Below are positions 54,453 to 62,497 of a stretch of DNA of 64,000 bases, piece by piece. The translations under genes were made by a program, and so were the position numbers. The notes below the pieces were generated by a model. The model made no database searches and was not told where the DNA came from. It worked only from the letters and a program-made list of their open reading frames with translations. The DNA is from Streptomyces griseoviridis (GTDB taxonomy: Bacteria > Actinomycetota > Actinomycetes > Streptomycetales > Streptomycetaceae). The stretch lies in NCBI GenBank assembly GCA_014649155.1, contig BMSM01000035.1, forward strand, positions 1-64,000, written 5' to 3'. Numbering within the stretch: the stretch's first letter is position 1; each line of letters opens with the position of its first letter.

Positions 54453-56672
54453 GTGGAGAACGAAACCCACTACGCCGAGGCTGTCATCGACAACGGCCCC
54501 TTCGGCACCCGTACCATCCGCTTCGAGACCGGCCGCCTCGCCAAGCAGGCCGCCGGTTCCGCCGTGGCCTACCTGGACGACGACACCATGGTGCTGTCGG
54601 CCACCACCGCCTCCAAGAACCCCAAGGACCAGCTCGACTTCTTCCCCCTCACGGTGGACGTCGAGGAGCGGATGTACGCCGCCGGCAAGATCCCCGGCAG
54701 CTTCTTCCGCCGTGAGGGCCGTCCCTCCGAGGACGCCATCCTCACCTGCCGCCTGATCGACCGCCCGCTGCGCCCGTCCTTCAAGAAGGGCCTGCGCAAC
54801 GAGATCCAGGTCGTCTGCACGGTCATGGCCCTCAACCCCGACCACCTGTACGACGTCGTCGCGATCAACGCCGCGTCCGCGTCCACCCAGCTGGCCGGCC
54901 TGCCCTTCTCCGGCCCGATCGGCGGCGTCCGCGTCGCGCTGATCCGCGGCCAGTGGGTGGCGTTCCCGACGCACACCGAGCTCGAGGACGCCGTCTTCGA
55001 CATGGTCGTCGCGGGCCGCACCCTGGAGGACGGCGACGTCGCGATCATGATGGTCGAGGCCGAGGCCACCGAGAAGACCATCCAGCTGGTCGAGGGCGGC
55101 GCCGAGGCCCCCACCGAGGACGTCGTCGCCGCCGGTCTCGAGGCCGCGAAGCCCTTCATCAAGGTGCTCTGCCGCGCCCAGGCCGACCTCGCCGCCAAGG
55201 CCGCCAAGCCCACCGGCGAGTTCCCGGTCTTCCTCGACTACCAGGACGACGTCCTGGAGGCGCTCACCGCCGCCGTCCGCCCCGAGCTGGCCCAGGCGCT
55301 CACCATCGCCGCCAAGCAGGAGCGCGAGGCCGAGCTGGACCGCGTCAAGGCGCTCGCCGCCGAGAAGCTCCTGCCGGAGTTCGAGGGCCGCGAGAAGGAG
55401 ATCTCCGCCGCGTACCGCGCGCTGACCAAGACCCTGGTCCGCGAGCGCGTCATCAAGGAGAAGAAGCGCATCGACGGCCGCGGCGTCACGGACATCCGTA
55501 CGCTCGCCGCCGAGGTCGAGGCCATCCCGCGGGTGCACGGTTCCGCGGTGTTCGAGCGCGGCGAGACCCAGATCCTGGGCGTCACCACGCTGAACATGCT
55601 CCGCATGGAGCAGCAGCTGGACACCCTCTCCCCGGTGACCCGCAAGCGCTACATGCACAACTACAACTTCCCGCCGTACTCCACCGGCGAGACCGGCCGC
55701 GTGGGCTCCCCCAAGCGCCGCGAGATCGGCCACGGCGCCCTCGCCGAGCGCGCCCTCGTGCCGGTCCTGCCGACGCGCGAGGAGTTCCCCTACGCGATCC
55801 GCCAGGTCTCCGAGGCGCTGAGCTCCAACGGCTCGACGTCCATGGGCTCGGTCTGCGCCTCCACCATGTCGCTGCTGAACGCCGGTGTGCCGCTGAAGGC
55901 CCCCGTCGCCGGTATCGCCATGGGCCTGATCTCCCAGGAGATCGAGGGCGAGACCCACTACGTCACCCTCACCGACATCCTCGGTGCGGAGGACGCCTTC
56001 GGCGACATGGACTTCAAGGTCGCCGGCACCAAGGAGTTCGTCACCGCGCTCCAGCTCGACACCAAGCTGGACGGCATCCCGGCCTCCGTCCTGGGCGCCG
56101 CCCTCAAGCAGGCCCGTGACGCCCGCCTCCACATCCTCGACGTGATGATGGAAGCGATCGACACCCCGGACGAGATGTCCCCGAACGCCCCGCGGATCAT
56201 CACCGTCAAGATCCCGGTGGACAAGATCGGTGAGGTCATCGGCCCCAAGGGCAAGATGATCAACCAGATCCAGGAGGACACCGGCGCCGAGATCACCATC
56301 GAGGACGACGGCACCATCTACATCGGTGCCGCCGACGGCCCCTCCGCCGAGGCCGCCCGTACGACGATCAACAGCATCGCCAACCCGACGATGCCCGAGG
56401 TCGGCGAGCGCTACCTGGGTACGGTCGTGAAGACGACGACGTTCGGCGCCTTCGTCTCCCTCCTCCCCGGCAAGGACGGTCTGCTGCACATCTCGCAGAT
56501 CCGCAAGCTCGCCGGCGGCAAGCGCGTGGAGAACGTCGAGGACGTCCTCGGCGTGGGCGCCAAGGTCCAGGTCGAGATCGCCGAGATCGACTCCCGCGGC
56601 AAGCTCTCCCTGATCCCCGTGATCGAGGGCGAAGAGGCCGCCGAGGACAAGAAGGACGACGCCGACCAGTGA
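54453..56672 (+). CDS. pnp: Polyribonucleotide nucleotidyltransferase (PNPase)
   Basis: A 739-residue protein from GTG 54453 (GGAGAAG upstream). Two RNase PH domains (about 1-240 and 330-570; the second has GRGVTDIRTLAAEVEAIPRV and SNGSTSMGSVCASTMSLLNA) flank a helical domain. A KH domain (KIPVDKIGEVIGPKGKMINQ, near 590) and an S1 domain (YLGTVVKTTTFGAFVSLLPG, near 655) follow. It degrades RNA phosphorolytically and, in Streptomyces, also adds 3' tails. The stop overlaps the peptidase gene by 4 bp. Confidence 0.98.
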   Translation: MENETHYAEAVIDNGPFGTRTIRFETGRLAKQAAGSAVAYLDDDTMVLSATTASKNPKDQLDFFPLTVDVEERMYAAGKIPGSFFRREGRPSEDAILTCRLIDRPLRPSFKKGLRNEIQVVCTVMALNPDHLYDVVAINAASASTQLAGLPFSGPIGGVRVALIRGQWVAFPTHTELEDAVFDMVVAGRTLEDGDVAIMMVEAEATEKTIQLVEGGAEAPTEDVVAAGLEAAKPFIKVLCRAQADLAAKAAKPTGEFPVFLDYQDDVLEALTAAVRPELAQALTIAAKQEREAELDRVKALAAEKLLPEFEGREKEISAAYRALTKTLVRERVIKEKKRIDGRGVTDIRTLAAEVEAIPRVHGSAVFERGETQILGVTTLNMLRMEQQLDTLSPVTRKRYMHNYNFPPYSTGETGRVGSPKRREIGHGALAERALVPVLPTREEFPYAIRQVSEALSSNGSTSMGSVCASTMSLLNAGVPLKAPVAGIAMGLISQEIEGETHYVTLTDILGAEDAFGDMDFKVAGTKEFVTALQLDTKLDGIPASVLGAALKQARDARLHILDVMMEAIDTPDEMSPNAPRIITVKIPVDKIGEVIGPKGKMINQIQEDTGAEITIEDDGTIYIGAADGPSAEAARTTINSIANPTMPEVGERYLGTVVKTTTFGAFVSLLPGKDGLLHISQIRKLAGGKRVENVEDVLGVGAKVQVEIAEIDSRGKLSLIPVIEGEEAAEDKKDDADQ

Positions 56673-58048
56673 CGTCCCGTAGCTCGAAGGCGACGGCCCG
56701 CACCTCCTCGGAGGCGCGGGCCGTCGCCCGTACCCAAACCCTGATCAAGGGCGAGAACGGCATCGGTACGGTCCGCCGCACCACCCTCCCGGGCGGCCTG
56801 CGTATCGTCACCGAGACGCTGCCCTCGGTCCGCTCCGCCACCTTCGGCATCTGGGCGCATGTCGGCTCCCGCGACGAGACCCCGTCGCTGAACGGCGCCA
56901 CGCACTACCTGGAGCACCTGCTCTTCAAGGGCACTGGCCGCAGGTCCGCCCTGGACATCTCCGCCGCGATCGACGCGGTCGGCGGCGAGATGAACGCGTT
57001 CACGGCGAAGGAGTACACGTGCTACTACGCGCGCGTGCTCGACACCGACCTGCCGCTCGCCATCGACGTCGTCTGCGACATGCTGACCGGCTCGCTGATC
57101 CGGGAGGAGGACGTCGACGTCGAGCGCGGCGCCATCCTCGAAGAGATCGCCATGACCGAGGACGACCCGGGCGACTGCGTGCACGACCTGTTCGCGCACA
57201 CCATGTTCGGCGACACCGCCCTCGGCCGCCCGGTCCTCGGCACCGTCGACACGGTCAACGCCCTCACCGCCGACCGCATCCGCCGCTTCTACAAGCGGCA
57301 CTACGACCCCACCCACCTGGTCGTCGCCTGCGCCGGCAACGTCGACCACAACAAGGTCGTACGGCAGGTCCGCGCCGCCTTCGAGAAGGCCGGCGCCCTG
57401 AGGAAGCCGGACGCCGTGCCGATCGCCCCGCGCGACGGCCGCCGCACCCTCCGCACCGCCGGCCGGGTCGAGCTGATCGGCCGCAAGACCGAGCAGGCCC
57501 ATGTCGTCCTCGGCATGCCGGGCCTGGCCCGCACCGACGAACGCCGCTGGGCGCTCGGCGTGCTGAACACCGCCCTCGGCGGCGGCATGTCCTCCCGCCT
57601 CTTCCAGGAGGTCCGCGAGAAGCGCGGCCTGGCCTACAGCGTGTACTCGTACACCTCGGGCTTCGCCGACTGCGGCCTCTTCGGCGTCTACGCGGGCTGC
57701 CGGCCCTCCCAGGTGCACGACGTGCTGAAGATCTGCCGGGACGAACTCGACCAGGTCGCCGAGCACGGACTGCCCGACGAGGAGATCGACCGCGCCATCG
57801 GCCAGCTCCGCGGCTCCACGGTCCTCGGCCTGGAGGACACCGGCGCGCTGATGAACCGTATCGGCAAGAGCGAGCTGTGCTGGGGGGAGCAGTTGTCGGT
57901 CGACGACATGCTGGCCCGGATAGCCTCGGTCACCCCGGACGACGTCCGTGAGGTCGCCCGCGACATCCTGGGACGGCGGCCCTCGCTGTCGGTCATCGGC
58001 CCGCTGAAGGACAAGCAGGCGGCCCGGCTGCACGACGCCGTCGCCTGA
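56669..58048 (+). CDS. M16 family zinc metallopeptidase
   Basis: A 459-residue protein from GTG 56669, overlapping the pnp stop (GTGA). It has the inverted zinc motif HYLEH (His79, Glu82, His83) and the downstream Glu helix (DVERGAILEEIAMTEDDPGD, near 150). The C-terminal half has the M16 substrate-binding repeat (GGGMSSRLFQEVREKRGLAY, near 310). There is no signal peptide. This mitochondrial-processing-peptidase-like family is regularly encoded after pnp in Gram-positive bacteria; its physiological substrate is not established. Confidence 0.93.
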   Translation: MTSRSSKATARTSSEARAVARTQTLIKGENGIGTVRRTTLPGGLRIVTETLPSVRSATFGIWAHVGSRDETPSLNGATHYLEHLLFKGTGRRSALDISAAIDAVGGEMNAFTAKEYTCYYARVLDTDLPLAIDVVCDMLTGSLIREEDVDVERGAILEEIAMTEDDPGDCVHDLFAHTMFGDTALGRPVLGTVDTVNALTADRIRRFYKRHYDPTHLVVACAGNVDHNKVVRQVRAAFEKAGALRKPDAVPIAPRDGRRTLRTAGRVELIGRKTEQAHVVLGMPGLARTDERRWALGVLNTALGGGMSSRLFQEVREKRGLAYSVYSYTSGFADCGLFGVYAGCRPSQVHDVLKICRDELDQVAEHGLPDEEIDRAIGQLRGSTVLGLEDTGALMNRIGKSELCWGEQLSVDDMLARIASVTPDDVREVARDILGRRPSLSVIGPLKDKQAARLHDAVA

Positions 58049-58080
58049 TCCCTGTCAGCTCTCGGTTAAGGAACTGGAAG

Positions 58081-58833
58081 ATGAGCAAGCTGCGCGTGGC
58101 CGTCCTCGGCGCCAGGGGCCGGATCGGCTCCGAGGCGGTACGGGCGGTCGAGGCCGCCGAGGACATGGAACTGGTCGCCGCGCTCGGCCGTGGCGACAGC
58201 CTGGACACGCTGGCCGAGACCGGCGCCCAGGTCGCCGTCGAGCTGACCACGCCCGCCTCGGTCATGGACAATCTCGACTACTGCGTCGGCCACGGCATCC
58301 ACGCCGTCGTCGGTACGACGGGCTGGACCGAGGAGCGCCTCGCGCGGCTCACGGGCCGGCTGGAGCGGTCCCCGGGGACGGGTGTCCTCATCGCGCCGAA
58401 CTTCTCCATCGGCGCCGTGCTGACCATGAAGTTCGCGCAGATCGCCGCCCCCTACTTCGAGTCCGTCGAGGTCGTCGAGCTGCACCACCCGAACAAGGTG
58501 GACGCCCCCAGCGGCACCGCCACCCGCACCGCCCAGCTCATCGCCGAGGTCCGGCGGAAGGCAGGCGCCGCCCCGGCGCCCGACGCCACCGCCACGGCCC
58601 TGGACGGCGCCCGCGGCGCGGACGTCGACGGCGTCCCGGTGCACGCGGTCCGGCTGCGCGGGCTCCTCGCCCACCAGGAGGTCCTGCTGGGCGGCGAGGG
58701 CGAGACCCTCACCGTCCGGCACGACTCCCTGCACCACAGCAGCTTCATGCCGGGCATCCTGCTCGGCGCCCGCCGCGTGGTGACCACTCCGGGCCTCACC
58801 TTCGGCCTGGAACACTTCCTGGACCTGAGCTGA
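58081..58833 (+). CDS. dapB: 4-hydroxy-tetrahydrodipicolinate reductase
   Basis: A 250-residue protein. The N-terminal nucleotide-binding motif is VLGARGRIGSEAV (residues ~7-19), and the catalytic segment is VELHHPNKVDAPSGTA (near 135-150). The C-terminus ends TFGLEHFLDLS. It makes tetrahydrodipicolinate in lysine and diaminopimelate biosynthesis. dapA lies about 2.6 kb downstream. AAGGAACTGGAAG precedes the ATG. It follows the M16 gene by 32 bp, so it is probably co-transcribed. Confidence 0.96.
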   Translation: MSKLRVAVLGARGRIGSEAVRAVEAAEDMELVAALGRGDSLDTLAETGAQVAVELTTPASVMDNLDYCVGHGIHAVVGTTGWTEERLARLTGRLERSPGTGVLIAPNFSIGAVLTMKFAQIAAPYFESVEVVELHHPNKVDAPSGTATRTAQLIAEVRRKAGAAPAPDATATALDGARGADVDGVPVHAVRLRGLLAHQEVLLGGEGETLTVRHDSLHHSSFMPGILLGARRVVTTPGLTFGLEHFLDLS

Positions 58834-58858
58834 GACCGGAACCGAGCCCCTGACCCCC

Positions 58859-59323
58859 ATGCGCGCCAAGATCACCTACGCCGTCACGGCCCTCGTCCTG
58901 GTCTTCTACTTCGTCCTGGTCGGCAGCCGCGGCGTCCTGCTCATCGAGGCCGGCAGCCCCGTCACCGTCGCCTTCGGCGTCGCGGTGCTGGTGCTGCCGG
59001 TGATCGGGGTGTGGTTCCTGTGGAAGAACACCCAGTTCGTCCGCAAGGCCAACCGGCTCGCCGCCGAGCTGGACGCCGAGGGCGCCCTCCCCGTCGACGA
59101 GCTGAAGCGCACCGCCAGCGGCCGGATCGACCGTGACTCCGCCGACGAGGTCTTCGCCCGGCGCAAGGCCGAGACCGAGGCGGCCCCCGACGACTGGCGC
59201 AGCTGGTTCCGGCTCGCCGTCGCCTACCACGACGCCCGGGACACCCCGCGCGCCCGCAAGGCGATGCAGCGGGCGATCAGGCTCCACGACGCGGGCACCG
59301 GCCCGCACACCGGGACGGCCTGA
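58859..59323 (+). CDS. Small membrane protein with TPR-like tail
   Basis: A 154-residue protein 25 bp after dapB. Two TM helices lie at about residues 5-25 and 36-55 (ITYAVTALVLVFYFVLVG, then FGVAVLVLPVIGVWFLW). A cytoplasmic helical tail follows; WFRLAVAYHDARDTPRARKA resembles a tetratricopeptide repeat. No function is known. A large palindromic terminator follows. Confidence 0.75.
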   Translation: MRAKITYAVTALVLVFYFVLVGSRGVLLIEAGSPVTVAFGVAVLVLPVIGVWFLWKNTQFVRKANRLAAELDAEGALPVDELKRTASGRIDRDSADEVFARRKAETEAAPDDWRSWFRLAVAYHDARDTPRARKAMQRAIRLHDAGTGPHTGTA

Positions 59324-59335
59324 CTCCCCGCTGCC

Positions 59336-59391
59336 CGACATGCCGGTGGCCCGGCCCCCGTCCGGACGGGGGCCGGGCCACCGGCATGTCG
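59336..59391. terminator. Perfect 56-bp palindrome, bidirectional terminator
   Basis: Two perfect 28-bp arms (starting CGACATGCCGGTGGCCCGGC) with no spacer lie between convergent genes (stops at 59323 and 59405). It should form a very stable hairpin in both transcripts. Confidence 0.9.
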
Positions 59392-59404
59392 TCGCGCGGG
59401 CCGC

Positions 59405-59962
59405 TCAGCCGATCCGGTACTCCGCCGCCCACGCCTCCACGGCGTCGGAGGCCCGGTCGAACCCCTCCGGCCGGGCGAGGAAGTCCGCGTTGTGCGAGGT
59501 CAGCAGGGGCGGCAGGGCCTCGCCCGCACCCCGCCCCCGGCGCCGGAGCACCAGCGCCTGCCCCTGCACCGTCCGCGGCAGCCCGAGCCAGCGCACCGGC
59601 TGCTGCACCGTCCGCGCCTCGACGACCTGCTCCCACGGCACCGTACGGCTGACGAAGAAGCCCACCTGGCGCACGCCCCGCGCGCTCACCCACACGCCCA
59701 TGCGCAACAGCCGCAGCGCGCAGGCGATGGCGACCAGGGCGACGCCGAAGACCGTTCCGGCCGAGCCCGCGGTCCCGGTCGCGGCGATGACCACCGCCGC
59801 GAACAGCACGAACGACGCCACCAGCAGCAACAGCGCGGACGCGCCGACGCGCCAGGGACCGGGGCGGTAGGGACGCTGCCAGCGGTCCCGGTCGTCGTGG
59901 GGCAGCGCGACGTCGTCGGCCGTGTCGAAGGCACGGTCGGCCGTCAGGAAGGTCAGGGGCAC
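59405..59962 (-). CDS. Membrane protein with PH-like domain
   Basis: A 185-residue protein from GTG 59960-59962. Two TM helices lie at about residues 36-60 and 68-88 (ALLLLVASFVLFAAVVIAA and FGVALVAIACALRLL). A bacterial PH-like domain follows (GVWVSARGVRQVGFFVSRTV, then PWEQVVEARTV). The function is unknown. It is convergent with the small membrane gene. Confidence 0.75.
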   Translation of the reverse strand: MPLTFLTADRAFDTADDVALPHDDRDRWQRPYRPGPWRVGASALLLLVASFVLFAAVVIAATGTAGSAGTVFGVALVAIACALRLLRMGVWVSARGVRQVGFFVSRTVPWEQVVEARTVQQPVRWLGLPRTVQGQALVLRRRGRGAGEALPPLLTSHNADFLARPEGFDRASDAVEAWAAEYRIG

Positions 59963-60074
59963 GGCTGGTCCTCACTCGCTCCATGCGTGGGCTGTGCCCG
60001 GTGAGGCTATCGACCTGTGTCCCCGGTCACCACCCTCGGGGCCCGGATGGAGCCGCCGCCGGCCGGGTGACGGC

Positions 60075-60314
60075 TCAGCGCCGGTCGGACGCCTGTGATT
60101 GCTGCGTCTGCTGCGTGGAGTGGTCGAGGGACAGCGCGGGCATCCCGATCACCAGCGACCCCACCAGCCCCGCGACTATGGTCAGCCCCAGCAGCCAGCG
60201 CCCGGCCAGCTGACCGAACGACATGCGCTCAGGGGGCGGGGGCGTGACATTGCTGCGGAACCTGTCGGCCTCGGCGACGAAGGCGAACGGGACGGGTTCA
60301 CGCCGGCCAATCAT
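60075..60314 (-). CDS. Small single-TM membrane protein
   Basis: A 79-residue protein from ATG 60312-60314, with GGAGGGAG 8 bp upstream; the longer frame from 60404 lacks support. One TM helix lies at about residues 42-62 (GRWLLGLTIVAGLVGSLVIG). The tail is Gln/Ser/Thr-rich. It is divergent from thyX. The function is unknown. Confidence 0.6.
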   Translation of the reverse strand: MIGRREPVPFAFVAEADRFRSNVTPPPPERMSFGQLAGRWLLGLTIVAGLVGSLVIGMPALSLDHSTQQTQQSQASDRR

Positions 60315-60379
60315 GAGGACGTCTCCCTCCAGGACTCGAAGAACACCGGTCTGCGTACGAGATGTGGGTGAGAACACCC

Positions 60380-60393
60380 GTCTGTACAGACGA
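60380..60393. promoter_or_regulatory. 14-bp perfect palindrome in the thyX upstream region
   Basis: CGTCTGTACAGACG is a perfect inverted repeat between the divergent small membrane gene and thyX, 124 bp before the thyX start. It is a possible operator; the regulator is unknown. Confidence 0.35.
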
Positions 60394-60516
60394 ACGGACT
60401 CCACGGAACGTGCCCTGTTTCACCGACTTCATCGCGGCACGGCCGTGAACGCCCCGTTTCGGGTCCGCCGTAGAGTGGCGTCCGCAAGACGACGAGACGG
60501 GAAGGCCCTCCACACC

Positions 60517-61257
60517 GTGACCGACACGCCCGAAGACGACTTCAAGATCGACCTGCGCAGCGACGTCACCGTCGAGCTGGTGAAACACACCGCCTCCGAC
60601 GCCGACGTGCTCTTCGCCGCCCGGGTCTCCACGGTCGGCGAGCAGTCCCTGGCCGAGCTGGACAAGGACCCGGAGCGCTCCAAGGGCCTGATCAACTACC
60701 TCGTGCGGGACCGGCACGGCAGCCCGTTCGAGCACAACTCGATGACCTTCCTCATCAGCGCTCCGATCTTCGTCTTCCGCGAGTTCATGCGCCACCGCGT
60801 CGGCTGGTCCTACAACGAGGAGTCGGGCCGCTACCGCGAGCTCCAGCCGGTCTTCTACGTCCCCGACGCCTCCCGCAAGCTGGTCCAGGAGGGCCGTCCG
60901 GGCAAGTACCGCTTCGTCGAAGGCACCGAGGCCCAGCAGGAGCTGGTCGGCCGCGCGATGGCCGACAGCTACCGGCAGGCGTACGCGACCTACCGCGAGA
61001 TGCTCGCCGCCGGCGTCGCCCGCGAGGTCGCCCGCGCGGTGCTCCCCGTCGGCCTGTACTCCTCGATGTACGCCACCTGCAACGCCCGCTCGCTGATGCA
61101 CTTCCTCGGCCTGCGCACCCAGCACGAGCTGGCCAGGGTGCCGTCCTTCCCGCAGCGGGAGATCGAGATGGTCGGCGAGAAGATGGAGGCCGAGTGGCAG
61201 CGGCTCATGCCGCTGACCCACGCCGCCTTCAACGCCAACGGGCGGGTGGCGCCGTAA
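60517..61257 (+). CDS. thyX: Flavin-dependent thymidylate synthase
   Basis: A 246-residue protein from GTG 60517; the earlier in-frame start at 60223 overlaps the divergent gene. The ThyX signature region is RHRVGWSYNEESGRYRELQP (near 87-106), with eight residues between RHR and Ser instead of the textbook seven. The C-terminal flavin/nucleotide part has CNARSLMHFLGLRTQHELAR. It methylates dUMP using methylene-THF and FAD, replacing ThyA. Confidence 0.96.
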   Translation: MTDTPEDDFKIDLRSDVTVELVKHTASDADVLFAARVSTVGEQSLAELDKDPERSKGLINYLVRDRHGSPFEHNSMTFLISAPIFVFREFMRHRVGWSYNEESGRYRELQPVFYVPDASRKLVQEGRPGKYRFVEGTEAQQELVGRAMADSYRQAYATYREMLAAGVAREVARAVLPVGLYSSMYATCNARSLMHFLGLRTQHELARVPSFPQREIEMVGEKMEAEWQRLMPLTHAAFNANGRVAP

Positions 61258-61307
61258 CGCTCCGCGCACGGGTACGCATGTGCGATCAGCCGGGTGAAGT
61301 GTCCGTA

Positions 61308-61337
61308 TTGCGGCATTTCATGAAGTTCATCTAGCCT
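61308..61337 (+). promoter_or_regulatory. dapA: Candidate dapA promoter
   Basis: TTGCGG (61308-61313) and TAGCCT (61332-61337) with an 18-bp spacer, upstream of dapA. It resembles the vegetative Streptomyces consensus (TTGACR / TAGRRT). This site is inferred. Confidence 0.5.
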
Positions 61338-61348
61338 GATCGAACGGA

Positions 61349-61386
61349 CCCGGCACTGCTTGAACCCCCGAGCAGGCAGTGCCGGG
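61349..61386 (+). terminator. Hairpin between thyX and dapA
   Basis: A perfect 11-bp stem CCCGGCACTGC with a 16-nt loop. It lies just downstream of the candidate dapA promoter, so it could be a dapA leader structure as well as a thyX terminator. Confidence 0.55.
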
Positions 61387-61459
61387 CTCCGCCTCCGTCC
61401 CCGGGCGCCGCCTCCCCCGAGGGAAGACCCCGCTCCGAGCAACGAGTAGCGTGTAGCCC

Positions 61460-62359
61460 ATGGCTCCGACCTCCACTCCGCAGACCCCCTTCGGGCGGGT
61501 CCTCACCGCCATGGTCACGCCCTTCACGGCGGACGGCGCACTCGACCTCGACGGCGCGCAGCGGCTCGCCGCCCACCTGGTGGACGCAGGCAACGACGGC
61601 CTGATCGTCAACGGCACCACCGGCGAGTCACCCACCACCAGCGATGCGGAGAAGGCGGACCTGCTGCGGGCCGTCGTGGAAGCGGTCGGCGACCGCGCCC
61701 ACGTCGTCGCCGGGGTCGGCACCAACGACACCCACCACAGCATCGAGCTGACCCACGCCGCCGAGAAGGCCGGCGCCACGGGCCTCCTCGTCGTCACCCC
61801 GTACTACAACAAGCCCCCGCAAGAGGGGCTCTACCGGCACTTCAAGGCGGTCGCCGACGCCGCCGGCCTGCCGGTCATGCTCTACGACATCCCCGGCCGC
61901 AGCGGCGTCCCGATCAACACGGAGACCATCGTCCGCCTCGCGGAGCACCCGAGGATCGTCGCGAACAAGGACGCCAAGGGCGACCTCGGCCGCGCGAGCT
62001 GGGCCATCGCGCACTCCGGGCTCGCCTGGTATTCCGGTGACGACATGCTCAACCTCCCCCTGCTCTCGGTCGGCGCGGTCGGCTTCGTCTCGGTGGTCGG
62101 CCATGTCGTCACCCCCGAGCTGCGCTCCATGGTCGACGCCTATGTCGCGGGCGACGTGCAGAAGGCGCTGGAGATCCACCAGAAGCTGCTCCCGGTCTTC
62201 ACCGGCATGTTCCGCACCCAGGGCGTCATGACCTCCAAGGCCGCTCTCGCCCTCCAGGGCCTGCCCGCGGGCCCGCTGCGCGCGCCCATGGTCGAGCTGA
62301 CGTCCGAGGAAACGGAACAGCTCAAGCTCGATCTCGCCGCCGGCGGGGTACAGCTCTGA
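61460..62359 (+). CDS. dapA: 4-hydroxy-tetrahydrodipicolinate synthase
   Basis: A 299-residue TIM-barrel aldolase. It contains NGTTGESPTTSDAEK (near residues 51-65), the Tyr of VVTPYYNKPPQEG, YDIPGRSGV, and the Schiff-base Lys in RIVANKDAKGD (near 173). It condenses pyruvate with aspartate semialdehyde, the first step of the lysine/DAP branch. It pairs with dapB upstream. thyX and membrane genes lie between them, so the two are not one operon. Confidence 0.97.
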   Translation: MAPTSTPQTPFGRVLTAMVTPFTADGALDLDGAQRLAAHLVDAGNDGLIVNGTTGESPTTSDAEKADLLRAVVEAVGDRAHVVAGVGTNDTHHSIELTHAAEKAGATGLLVVTPYYNKPPQEGLYRHFKAVADAAGLPVMLYDIPGRSGVPINTETIVRLAEHPRIVANKDAKGDLGRASWAIAHSGLAWYSGDDMLNLPLLSVGAVGFVSVVGHVVTPELRSMVDAYVAGDVQKALEIHQKLLPVFTGMFRTQGVMTSKAALALQGLPAGPLRAPMVELTSEETEQLKLDLAAGGVQL

Positions 62360-62448
62360 CAACAGACTTCGCAAGACCCCACAACTGAACAAGCGGACCA
62401 CCGGTGTCCGCGTCCCACAACAACCATCATTTCCGCACGAACGTCATG

Positions 62449-62479
62449 CGCGCCACGTGCCCCACCGGTACGTGGCGCG
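62449..62479 (+). promoter_or_regulatory. Leader hairpin upstream of the RNase J gene
   Basis: A perfect 10-bp stem CGCGCCACGT / ACGTGGCGCG with an 11-nt loop, 19 bp before the TTG start and just before its RBS. It could act as a terminator of dapA or as an attenuator or processing site for rnj. Confidence 0.45.
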
Positions 62480-62497
62480 TGTGGTGAGGAGAGTCTT

